Below are positions 47,041 to 55,500 of a stretch of 64,000 bases of DNA, piece by piece (the stretch's first letter is position 1; each line of letters opens with the position of its first letter). A program made the position numbers and the translations under genes. The notes under the pieces were generated by a model. That model was not told where the DNA came from. It did no database searches and was given only the letters and a program-made list of their open reading frames with translations. Source of the DNA: Leeuwenhoekiella sp. (GTDB taxonomy: Bacteria > Bacteroidota > Bacteroidia > Flavobacteriales > Flavobacteriaceae); NCBI GenBank assembly GCA_002708845.1, contig PAPI01000001.1, positions 248,001-312,000 on the forward strand, given 5' to 3'.

Positions 47041-47129
47041 TAAAGAAGTGAAGCAAAAAGCATTTTAACCGATGTAAACAGTAGCTTCTTTAAACTCAAA
47101 ACCCTCAAGGTGTTTCCTTGGGGGTTTTT
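47041..47129 (+). repeat. dnaK 3' element, copy 1 (left direct repeat)
   Basis: The stretch 47041-47103 is repeated at 48735-48797 with a single mismatch, and the terminators that follow are also related. Within it AAAGAAG (47042-47048) can pair with CTTCTTT (47085-47091), so the copy folds as a stem plus terminator. Confidence 0.9.
47098..47129 (+). terminator. dnaK terminator
   Basis: AAACCCTCAAGG (ending 47110) pairs with CCTTGGGGGTTT (47116-47127) with one G-U pair, followed by T residues. Confidence 0.9.
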
Positions 47130-47224
47130 ATTTGGGAAGCCTACATATAAATTGATTTAAATAGGTGATATTTTATAATAATTAGAGGCTTGTGCAACGG
47201 TTAACTTTCTCAACAGCAGTATTT

Positions 47225-48469
47225 TTACACTCTGTCAATTACGAATTCTAAAGTTTCAGCTTTTTCTTTCATTTTAAACCATTCATTTTCTGTAAAGCTA
47301 TCACTTTGTACAACAACAGGGATATCAAATTCATTGATGATTTTTTCTTCCATTTTGAACTTTTCCTTTTCTAAATATAATTCTGTTCCTTTCAATAACA
47401 TTAATGGAAAGGCTTTTATATTATAACAACCGTTCATTCTCAAAAATTCGATGCTTTCATTGAAAGATTGCAAAGTTTGAGAAGGTAATCCGTATATCAA
47501 ACTGACTTCATAGCTAATATTTCGTTTATTTAATTCTTTCATCACGAATGCTATTTTTTCAGGTTGATTTTTTCTTTTGATTAAAATACTTTCATTTCTA
47601 TTAGCTGTTTGTAATCCGAACTCTAAATGAATATTGAGTTTCTCACAAAGATTTAAAAACTCTTGACCTTTTTCACCTGTGATTGTCTCAAATCTGGTTT
47701 GAATACTAATTAATGATGTAAGTTCTAAAGAAACCATTTTATTGAGAATCACTAAATAGTCTTTACCTGCATTAAAAATTGGATCTAAAATATTAATCTT
47801 TTTTACGTTTTTATATTTAAAGAAAATTAACTCTTCAAAAACACGGTCATTGTTTTTCAATAATACTCTGTTATTGGTCAAATCTCGATGAGCGCAAAAT
47901 GTACATTTATAAGGACAACCTCTTTTAGTTTCTATCCTGACTTTTGATTGATTTAAATTAATTGGAATAGTACCTGTTGTGTATGGCGACGGTATATCAC
48001 TAAACTCCAAAGATGATTTTATTAAACCAGCTTTGTATTTACCCATGAGTATTTGATAAATTGAATCTTCTCCATATCCATCAACAAATAGTTCGCAGTC
48101 AGGATATTCGATAGCAGGATTATTTGAATATGAAATTTGATAACCTCCCAAAATAAATTTCCCTGTAAATAAATACTTGATGCGAAGAATCTGCATTAAA
48201 TTATTTAAGTATTTTTCATTCCAAACGTAAGCAGAAATTGCAATGAAGTTAAATGAGTTTAAATCGAGATATTCAATTTCATCAGCTATGTCCAAACTTG
48301 TTGTTTTTGAATTAAGCGAATACATATTAATAGTGTGATGCTTTGCCACAAATTCAGAGCCGTATTCTTTTTTGGAATATAAATAGGACATAATTGAACC
48401 AATCGCCAATGAAGTATTTGGTTCGCCATCTCTTATAAAGTCAAAAGAAATTAGTAATAGTTTCTTCAA
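47225..48469 (-). CDS. Radical SAM protein with N-terminal B12-binding-like domain
   Basis: A 414-residue radical SAM enzyme. The [4Fe-4S] motif is C185-x3-C189-x2-C192 in the segment RGCPYKCTFCAH. The N-terminal ~150 residues look like the Rossmann-type cobalamin-binding domain found in one class of these enzymes, including FILGGYQISYSNNP, but without an evident cobalamin-ligand histidine. A conserved HLEFGLQTANR segment and IYGLPSQT lie in the radical SAM barrel. No substrate peptide or partner gene lies alongside. It is AT-rich, solitary, and enclosed by two copies of the dnaK 3' element, which suggests acquisition. Its upstream region carries the shared promoter module (48581-48640). Confidence 0.85.
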   Translation of the reverse strand: MKKLLLISFDFIRDGEPNTSLAIGSIMSYLYSKKEYGSEFVAKHHTINMYSLNSKTTSLDIADEIEYLDLNSFNFIAISAYVWNEKYLNNLMQILRIKYLFTGKFILGGYQISYSNNPAIEYPDCELFVDGYGEDSIYQILMGKYKAGLIKSSLEFSDIPSPYTTGTIPINLNQSKVRIETKRGCPYKCTFCAHRDLTNNRVLLKNNDRVFEELIFFKYKNVKKINILDPIFNAGKDYLVILNKMVSLELTSLISIQTRFETITGEKGQEFLNLCEKLNIHLEFGLQTANRNESILIKRKNQPEKIAFVMKELNKRNISYEVSLIYGLPSQTLQSFNESIEFLRMNGCYNIKAFPLMLLKGTELYLEKEKFKMEEKIINEFDIPVVVQSDSFTENEWFKMKEKAETLEFVIDRV

Positions 48470-48580
48470 TATTTTTAATATTTTTTCTAAAACGCCTATA
48501 TGCGCACTAGTTGATTATTTTTTGTAAAAACTTTTTGAACTGGTTAAAACTATTCAGAATTAGTTGAAAACCTTTTTATT

Positions 48581-48640
48581 TTAAAAATAGACCTTTCTTT
48601 ACAACCATTTTTGAGGATTTCCGGAAAGGACCGAAAAAAA
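48581..48640 (-). promoter_or_regulatory. Shared promoter module, site A (radical SAM gene)
   Basis: Read on the minus strand: a T-tract, TCCTTTCCGGAAATC, CTCAAAAATGG, then a less conserved second half-site and CTATTTTTAAAA as the -7 region. It lies 110-170 bases upstream of the start at 48469. Confidence 0.6.
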
Positions 48641-48677
48641 TAGTGAAATTCCTTTGTGATGCGTGTGCGAATCGCTT

Positions 48678-48708
48678 ATCCCGACCCCGAAGTTTCGGGA
48701 TCCGGGAT
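48678..48708. terminator. Compound hairpin within the dnaK-repeat interval
   Basis: CCCGAA (48686-48691) pairs with TTCGGG (48694-48699) over a GT loop, nested inside ATCCCG (48678-48683) with CGGGAT (48703-48708). T residues follow on the + strand. Confidence 0.6.
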
Positions 48709-48734
48709 TTTTACCAAAGCAATTTATATAGAAC

Positions 48735-48824
48735 TAAAGAAGCGAAGCAAAAAGCATTTTAACCGATGTAAACAGTAGCTTCTTTAAACTCAAAACCCAC
48801 AAGGTAGTTGCCTTGAGGGTTTTT
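48735..48824 (+). repeat. dnaK 3' element, copy 2 (right direct repeat) with terminator
   Basis: Near-identical to 47041-47103 (one mismatch), then a terminator stem at 48793-48822, where left ACCCACAAGG and right CCTTGAGGGT differ at one pair from copy 1. There is no coding gene directly upstream of this copy, so the terminator is an orphan. Confidence 0.9.
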
Positions 48825-49087
48825 AATTGATTTGAATTATTTAATGCTATTGAAGTCTGGCTTAAACTTTCTTTTGGTTGTTAATCTTCTTTTGTTAAAC
48901 AAAAAGAAGAAGTAGCCTACATAACAGAAAATTAAGATTATTCCAATCCAGATGTATTTGTCTCGTGTTTATTAGGTTACGTGGTTTAGCGAATTAACTT
49001 TTCAAGTACACGCCAAGTTAAAAATACAAGAGGATTTTCGCAAGTAGGCGAGTACTAGTAATGAATTATAAACGGTTTTGCCCACAG

Positions 49088-50239
49088 TTATTTCTTTTCC
49101 TCAATTAATTCTTTTATTTCTATTTTGTCTTCTTTGAAATTCAGTTCTTTACCTACTTTAATGTAATTAACTTCTTCTTTAAATTCAGGTTCCATTTCAA
49201 TTTCCAAAAAACCAGTTTTGTCAAAATCTCTTGCGAAAAGTTCCCAAGTTATTTTTAAGTTTTTTTGGTCAAATTCCGGAATGAAATAGATTGTAAATGT
49301 TCTGCCTGATTTTTGGATAAGAGGTTCTTTGTTCACAGGTTCATACAGGAATTCCTTTGTGTCTTCATATCCCCAAAGTGTTCTATTGTCGTACATCATT
49401 TGCTTTATTTGTTCACTTAGCAGAAAATGCACATTAAAGTCATCGCTTATTTTTCTTGCTTTGTTAAGTTTTAATTTCACATACCAATCCTCAAGAACTA
49501 CATTTCCGATATTTTTCAATGAAATTTCTAATGAACACCAACTTCGATTTACCTCGTTTGATTCGAACATCGTCGGGATTTTTGGAAGTATCATTTGTAT
49601 ATGCTTAGGAACTTCCAAATTGGGATGAATGGCTCTGTATTTAGTAATTGATTTTAAAAATTTAGGTTTGATAGATGTTTTGTTCGTTCCATTTGAGAAA
49701 GTAACTTCAAAGTCATATCTATCTCTAAAATTATTTATTCCTAAGTACCAATTTAGAGTTTCTCTATTTTCCTCAATCAGGTCGACTATATCTTCCCAGC
49801 ATAATAGAATAATCTCAAAACTTCCATTTTCTCTGTTTTCGATATCTTTTTCTCTAACGTATTTTTCAATTCCGACATCTTTACTTTGAGTTGTTGCTAT
49901 AATGAACACTTCTAATTTTGGTGAGAAAGTTTTGGCTTTCTCAATTTCCTCGTCAATTTCTGAATTGGTTAGTTTTGAATTCAAATATTCGTCATTCTTT
50001 CCTTTACATTGAATTCCCCAATATCCATTTTCATTTTTAGGAATTCCATAAACGTCAACTCCATTTTGAGGCTGTCCCAAACGTCCGTTCTTTTTGATTT
50101 TATGAGGGATTCCCCATAATTCTCCCCAAAGTTTTTTACATAAACTCTCGAAATATTGCCAATTTTCGGGTTTTCTTAATGTCTTTTGCAATGTTTGAGT
50201 TTTAAATGTGGGTGATGTCACGTATATGAAAAGTAGCAT
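49088..50239 (-). CDS. PD-(D/E)xK (Mrr-like) nuclease-domain protein with C-terminal beta domain
   Basis: A 383-residue protein. The N-terminal ~165 residues fit a restriction-endonuclease-like fold: E31 in the first helix (WQYFESLCKKLWGE), D62 in GQPQNGVDVYG, and Q77-C-K79 in WGIQCKGKN, together the E...D...QxK pattern of Mrr/Cap4-like nucleases. The C-terminal ~200 residues look beta-rich (SWCSLEISLKNIGNVVLEDWYVKL) and have no family I recognise; a sensing or binding domain is possible. No methylase, ATPase or cyclase partner adjoins. Domains like this are common effectors in anti-phage systems, so a single-gene defence role is plausible but unproven. It is AT-rich and solitary. Confidence 0.7.
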   Translation of the reverse strand: MLLFIYVTSPTFKTQTLQKTLRKPENWQYFESLCKKLWGELWGIPHKIKKNGRLGQPQNGVDVYGIPKNENGYWGIQCKGKNDEYLNSKLTNSEIDEEIEKAKTFSPKLEVFIIATTQSKDVGIEKYVREKDIENRENGSFEIILLCWEDIVDLIEENRETLNWYLGINNFRDRYDFEVTFSNGTNKTSIKPKFLKSITKYRAIHPNLEVPKHIQMILPKIPTMFESNEVNRSWCSLEISLKNIGNVVLEDWYVKLKLNKARKISDDFNVHFLLSEQIKQMMYDNRTLWGYEDTKEFLYEPVNKEPLIQKSGRTFTIYFIPEFDQKNLKITWELFARDFDKTGFLEIEMEPEFKEEVNYIKVGKELNFKEDKIEIKELIEEKK

Positions 50240-50387
50240 CTAAAATAAGCTATTACTTTTCGGATAAACACAAGCCGATTTTTTATCTTTTTACTTGGAA
50301 ATCGTGAGATTTAAAAATTTGGCGACTTGGCAAATTAACGCAGACCTTTCGGTTAAACACTTTTTGCCCTATTTTTTTTATACATTA

Positions 50388-50395
50388 TTGGCAAC
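50388..50395. repeat. Inverted octamer, left boundary of the two-gene unit
   Basis: TTGGCAAC, two bases beyond the stop codon of the membrane protein gene. Its exact reverse complement GTTGCCAA occurs at 51165-51172 upstream of the partner gene. Confidence 0.5.
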
Positions 50396-50397
50396 TA

Positions 50398-50901
50398 CTA
50401 TTTCATTTTTTCCCATCTGTCAATTAAGTCAGATTCGATATGATTTTTAACCATATATTCGTCAATGTTGATTCTATGATTCTCGCAGTCTCTAATAGGG
50501 CAGTTTCTGCCAACAAATCTTAGCGGTGGTCCTTCGTGTTTTGTGCAAAATGCATCTAAATCGGCTATAAAGGGTTTATCATAATCAAAATAAACACCCC
50601 ATCTAAATAGAATATTAGTTTTATTGTCAATTACATTATTAAACTGACGAAGCTTTTTCTGTTTTTTACTGTAATAAGAATCTCTATTAAGATATTTTTT
50701 ACCAAGCAAGTAAATAATGCTAACAAGAATAATGAAAAGTAATACTTCATATACCCGAAATGAAAATTCTGTCGAAATCCAATCTCCGATTTTGACACTT
50801 TTTACTTTTTCCCAATTAATCGAATCTCCCCAAATTTTATCAAAGAGATAAACTAAGAATCCAGAAAACGCAACTGCTAGAAATGGTAGAGCTTTTTTCA
50901 T
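50398..50901 (-). CDS. Two-helix membrane protein with a C-terminal Cys/His cluster
   Basis: I do not recognise a family. The 167 residues have a hydrophobic segment at ~4-20 and a second at ~51-67, a basic stretch (~69-85) and a C-terminal soluble domain holding C119, H122, C134, C139 and H142, enough for a zinc site. With both termini probably on the same side, the soluble domain would face the cytoplasm next to the basic segment. Its start codon shares a base with the stop codon of the upstream repeat protein gene, so the two are translated together and very likely work together. Confidence 0.65.
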   Translation of the reverse strand: MKKALPFLAVAFSGFLVYLFDKIWGDSINWEKVKSVKIGDWISTEFSFRVYEVLLFIILVSIIYLLGKKYLNRDSYYSKKQKKLRQFNNVIDNKTNILFRWGVYFDYDKPFIADLDAFCTKHEGPPLRFVGRNCPIRDCENHRINIDEYMVKNHIESDLIDRWEKMK

Positions 50902-51131
50902 TAATCTCTTTCTGTAAAATCTAAAGTTATGTTATTCGGATAAACACTTACAATTTGCATTAAGTCCATTGTTGGCTTGTTATTACAATTAACCAGCCTT
51001 AAATGCCCTCCTTTTAAACCAATAGATCCTGCTATTTGTATAAGGTCAACTGTCGATTTATTACTCGCATCTACTACTAGATTTGTTCCTAGTCCTGCAA
51101 GTTGCATCAAATCAATTGTTGGTTTTGACAT
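50901..51131 (-). CDS. 76-residue protein built of three repeats, partner of the membrane protein
   Basis: The protein consists almost wholly of three repeats (residues 3-24, 25-51, 52-76), each starting K-[PS]-T-x-D-L-x-Q-[IL]-[AV] (KPTIDLMQLA, KSTVDLIQIA, KPTMDLMQIV) and followed by a short hydrophobic strand (NLVVDA, HLRLVN, NITLDF). This looks like a miniature helix-strand solenoid. I recall similar [ST]xDLQ[RQ]IA-type repeats in small proteins of other bacteria but know of no function. It has no signal peptide. It precedes the membrane protein gene with a one-base overlap, and the shared promoter module lies upstream (51271-51330). Confidence 0.65.
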   Translation of the reverse strand: MSKPTIDLMQLAGLGTNLVVDASNKSTVDLIQIAGSIGLKGGHLRLVNCNNKPTMDLMQIVSVYPNNITLDFTERD

Positions 51132-51164
51132 AATCTTTATATTTATTCAGTTTTGTTTTTAGTT

Positions 51165-51172
51165 GTTGCCAA
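51165..51172. repeat. Inverted octamer, right boundary of the two-gene unit
   Basis: GTTGCCAA, reverse complement of 50388-50395; the two enclose the genes 50398-50901 and 50901-51131. Confidence 0.5.
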
Positions 51173-51270
51173 CATGCGTATAAGCATACTAATACTCTTA
51201 TTTCTATTTTATAAAAGCGTTTTTAAATCGTTACAACTGTTTACAATTACTTGAAAACGCTTGGATTATT

Positions 51271-51330
51271 TAAAAGTAGGTATTTCCGGCTAATCCATTT
51301 TGAGGATTTCCATAAAGGAGTGAAAAAAAT
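51271..51330 (-). promoter_or_regulatory. Shared promoter module, site B (two-gene repeat-protein unit)
   Basis: Minus strand: T-tract, CTCCTTTATGGAAATC, CTCAAAATGG, a second GGAAAT half-site 24 bases on, then CTACTTTTAAA as -7 region. About 140 bases upstream of the start at 51131. Confidence 0.65.
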
Positions 51331-51370
51331 GTGGGAGGTAGGTTAATCGCGTATCTGGATCTTTTAAAAA

Positions 51371-51889
51371 TTAACTGGTTTTGGCATAGACATCGAGACT
51401 TATGAGCTTTCCATTTTTTAGTTCGCAATCTTTTAGTGTTTTCTCGAGTTTAAAATTGAGTTTAGCCATGGCTCTTTTACAGTTTGTGTTTTCGGTTTCT
51501 ACAAAGCCTTCAATTCGGTTTAGGTTGAGTTGATTTAACCCATAATCTGAAATTAAGTTGAGCACTTCTTTCATAATTCCTTTTCCCCAAAATTGCGGGA
51601 GTAACCAAAGACCAATTTCAGCTTTATGTTCCTGATGATTAATGTCATTGAGACCGGCTGCTCCGTAAAAGCTTTGATTGTCTAAAGCGCAAATGGCCCA
51701 CCACATTTGTTTTTCATCTGCAAACCAAAGCATTTGTTCTTTTGTCGCCTCTAAACTGTCAAAACTAATTCCGTAATGTTTAATAACCTCCGGATTTGAA
51801 AGTCCGTGGTAGATATTCTCAAGGTCTGCGTCCGTTATTGCACGAATTAGAAGTCGGTCTGTTTTAAACGTTGGAGTAGGAGTATTCAT
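51371..51889 (-). CDS. GNAT acetyltransferase (RimJ/RimL type)
   Basis: Acetyl-CoA dependent N-acetyltransferase, 172 residues, of the ribosomal-protein-acetyltransferase (RimJ/RimL) branch: TDRLLIRAITDADLENIYH at the N-terminus, the CoA site IGLWLLPQFWGKGIMKEVL near residue 90-110 and the ENTNCKRAMAKLNFKLE segment near 140. Substrate unknown; relatives acetylate protein N-termini, antibiotics or small amines. It is isolated between the repeat-protein unit and a DUF3703 gene. Confidence 0.87.
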   Translation of the reverse strand: MNTPTPTFKTDRLLIRAITDADLENIYHGLSNPEVIKHYGISFDSLEATKEQMLWFADEKQMWWAICALDNQSFYGAAGLNDINHQEHKAEIGLWLLPQFWGKGIMKEVLNLISDYGLNQLNLNRIEGFVETENTNCKRAMAKLNFKLEKTLKDCELKNGKLISLDVYAKTS

Positions 51890-51955
51890 GAGGTGTACGC
51901 TGAATTAATACCGGGAGCTTTTTCAATTTTTAAATGAGGTGTTGCCCGGGGTTTT

Positions 51956-52333
51956 TCAGATTGAACTAACTCCTGCTTTGGCAAAGATATCCTGTAAGTC
52001 CTGTTCAATAGGAAAGGCTTTTAAAGGAGGCACATTCACTCCTCCTGGATTTCCAACAGGGATTTTACCAACAAAAGATTTTACACCTCCAAAAATCAGC
52101 CGTGGAATTTGCCCGATTATTTCTTTTGCGCTTTTTATTTTAAAGCCGAATTGTAGCATTTTCCAATGCACGAATGTGTGCGCATAGGGATATTTTTGTC
52201 CGATTATATGTGCTCTTTCTAAATGAGTCCAGGCATTTTTTAAATTCCCGATTGCGTATTCCGTTCGGTATTGATCCAACTCTGTGTTATAGTAGGGTTT
52301 CAGACGTTCCGGTATCGACGTGTAAAATTTCAT
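51956..52333 (-). CDS. DUF3703-family protein
   Basis: A 125-residue protein matching my memory of DUF3703: helical N-terminus with WTHLERAHIIGQ, then HTFVHWKMLQFGF, and a glycine/proline-rich end. The conserved His/Glu residues (E58-x2-H61 type, then H72 and H75 region) could bind a metal, but no activity is known for the family. It has no signal peptide. The shared promoter module lies immediately upstream (52381-52446), about 50-115 bases before the start. Confidence 0.75.
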   Translation of the reverse strand: MKFYTSIPERLKPYYNTELDQYRTEYAIGNLKNAWTHLERAHIIGQKYPYAHTFVHWKMLQFGFKIKSAKEIIGQIPRLIFGGVKSFVGKIPVGNPGGVNVPPLKAFPIEQDLQDIFAKAGVSSI

Positions 52334-52380
52334 AAGCTAAGTTTTCGGTTAGGTCTTTTGTAAACCATTAAAAATGGTTT

Positions 52381-52446
52381 TGCTTTTAAAATTAGGCATT
52401 TCCGAAATATCAATTTGTGGATTTCCGGAAAGTAGGAAAAAAAGAG
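52381..52446 (-). promoter_or_regulatory. Shared promoter module, site C (DUF3703 gene)
   Basis: Minus strand: T-tract, CCTACTTTCCGGAAATC, then CACAAATTGA, a second CGGAAAT 23 bases after the first, and CTAATTTTAAAA as -7 region. Confidence 0.65.
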
Positions 52447-52556
52447 TAGGAGGTGGGCCAAAGAAATGAGGATATTAATTAAGTATTACTGCTTTTACTT
52501 ATTAATGTCAATGCCTTATTAGTTATATCACGCTGCGTACAAGATTAAATGTATAT

Positions 52557-55500
52557 TTAGTTGACTATGAGTTTAAATGACTTGTCTTCAGCGTTTTGAA
52601 ATTTTACCTTTAAGAAGTATACCCCGTTTCTAAAAGTTGATACATCAACCTCTAAATCAGAGTTATTGACTACTTTTTTGCGGTAAACGCGTTGGCCCAA
52701 TGTATTATAAAGTTCAATAGAATTCACTTCTTCTAAACTATTGGATTTAATAGTTATACCATTAGTTGCTGGATTTGGATATACAGATAGTTGTTGCTCT
52801 AAATCAAAATCAGAAAGACTCAATTTACCTGTAGTATACTTATAGGTGTCTGAATAAATGGTGCTCTCATTAGTATTAGCAACTAGCCTATAGTAATAAG
52901 TTTGATCATCTAACGGGTTTTCAATAGAACCCTTAATCAAATTGGTAGTATAACCGTAAGCAAAGTTGGGTGTTGCAGTTACTGATAAATCAAGATTATT
53001 TGTAACTCCATATTCAAAATGAATATTGGTTAAATAGGCTCCGTAACTATTGATTAAACCGCTTAATTCTAAAGAATTTGTTGAAGTTTCATCTACCCTA
53101 CCGTTGACCATAATTATATCCTTAGAAAAATTGAAAAGATTTTCCTCACTGTAAATTGTTTCTCCATTGTATGTAGCTTTCAACCTGTAATAGTAATTCA
53201 GACTTGTGTCTAAACCGTTTACAGTGGCATTTACAGTTGCTGAACTGTTAGCGTTAACTTGTAATGGAGTCATTACAATACTGTTCTCATAGTCGATTGT
53301 GCCATATTCAATAGTAATGTTGGTTATATTTTGATCATAAGCAATTATGTACGCAGAAAATTTCACTTCGTTCCCGTTGATGTTGGGGCTGTAGAGATTA
53401 ATAGTATATTCCGGACGTGTAGTAAAAGCTTGTATACTGCCGTAAATAGCTTCGCCTTGATGAGTTGCTTTTATCCTGTAGTAATATTTTGTATCAGATT
53501 TTAAATTTATCAAGCTTGCCTGAGCAACTTCTGTTGTATTTCCTGTCACAGACGCAGGTGTTGCATTAACCGTACTATTAAGAGCATCAATACTGGCGCC
53601 ATACTCAAATTCTATATTTGTAATGTCATTACTGTTAGAAATTACAGTGCCTGAAAGTTCTGCGGTAGTTGATGAATAATTATAAACTAAATTTGTGGTT
53701 AACTCAAAGTCCGGTAGTGTTTTAAAACTAAGGACTTTACTGGAAGTTGATTTTGAGTCTTGTGTTGCAATGAGTCTATAGTAATACGTAGTATTTGGTT
53801 TTAAGTTTAATACTTGAGTAGATAGATTAACAGATTCATTTGCGTTTACTGTACCTGGTGTAGCAGCGATGGCATTACTAAACGAATAGTCTTCGGTATA
53901 TTGAAACTCAATCTTGGAAATTGTGGTGCCATTAGAGGTTACATTACCGGTTAGAACTGCACCAGAATTTGTTATATCCATGGCAGGATCAAGATTTAAA
54001 ACAGCGGCCTTATATTCTACATCACTTCTATAAATTTTCCCATCTGTACCTGCTGTATAGATCTTGTCATTTACAAGTTCAATAGAATTGATTCTAAATT
54101 GTTGTGTCAGATATTCCCAGCTTATTCCTCCATTTTCTGTTTTATATAGTACACCATCTTCGTCTGCTATATATCCCACATTTTTTGTAAGAAAATTAAC
54201 TTGTGTATACCATTCGTATGGTATTTCTAACTTTTTCCAGTTTGTCCCTCCATCATTCGTTTTATAAATTAAACCTTGATCACCTACAAAATAGCCGTTG
54301 TTTTCATCAACAAAATCGAAGGTATTAATATCTTCTCCTTCTAATTCAATACTAACATTCCAGGTATTACCACCATCTATAGTTTTATACATGGCACCAT
54401 AATAATTACCTATGCGATTACCATAGCCTACCAATTCACTAACAAATTGAATTTTCCCAAATTCTTGATTTGAAACTTGTGTCCAATTAATACCCCCATC
54501 AATAGTTTTCATAACTTTCCTTTGGTTAAAACCTCCAGAAATAAAGCCAATATCTTCATTTATAAAGAAAACAGAACTTAGCCCTTCATCAACGTAAATA
54601 TTTAATTGATTCCATGTATTACCTCCATCTAACGTTTTAAATACATCTCCAGATATACTGTTAGTCCCACCTCCTATGGAATATCCAATATTTTCATTAA
54701 CAAAATAAAACCCATTACAATATGTATAATGGTCCGCAGAAGAAACAAAGGTCCAATTGTCGCCATAATCTGTGGTTTTATAATAGTCATTCCCTGAGCG
54801 GGTAAAACCTACTCCGTTATCAAAGATTTTAAGGTTGCCAAAAGTGTTATAAGTTAAAGCGTAATTTTCCCAGGTTTCACCACCATCTGTAGTTTTAATA
54901 ATACGTCCTCGAGCACCAGTTGCATAGCCAATATTTTGATCTTGAAAATAAATCCCATACATAGAAGTATTGAAAATTCGTCCACTTTGAAAGAATATAT
55001 TATTCCATGTAGCTCCCCCATCACTAGTTTTAAAAGTAGCACCGTGATCACCAGTTGCATATCCAAAATTTTCATCCAAAAAATAAAAATCATAAATAGC
55101 ATCTATTGTTCCTTCTATTTTCACCCAGGTCTCTCCAGCGTCTGTGGTTTTGTACATGTTTGAATGCTCCTGACTTGCAAAACCAATATTCTCATTTATA
55201 AAATAGACAGCTAAATAATTTGAAGGTGAGGTATTACTATTGTCTCTGGTCTTGTACCAATTTTGCCCACCATCTACTGTTTTAAGAATAATTCCATTAT
55301 CGGTAACTGCATGACCGACTAAAGTACTGGTAAACACTGTTTTGTTTACTCTGGAGTTAGGAATCGATAAACTTTGCCAGGTAGCTCCTCCGTCATCGGA
55401 TTTGATAAGGCTATTTGAACTGGATAATATAATATTATCCTCATCAATTATGTTGATAGAGTTAAAGAAACTATCAAAACCAGTCGATATTTGACTCCAG

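Larger units (their letters stand above)
48470..49087. other. Gene-free stretch between the radical SAM gene and the nuclease-like gene
   Basis: Holds, in order, the promoter module of the radical SAM gene, a compound hairpin (48678-48708), the second copy of the dnaK 3' element with its terminator, then ~260 bases of AT-rich DNA with no ORF I can support. Confidence 0.7.
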
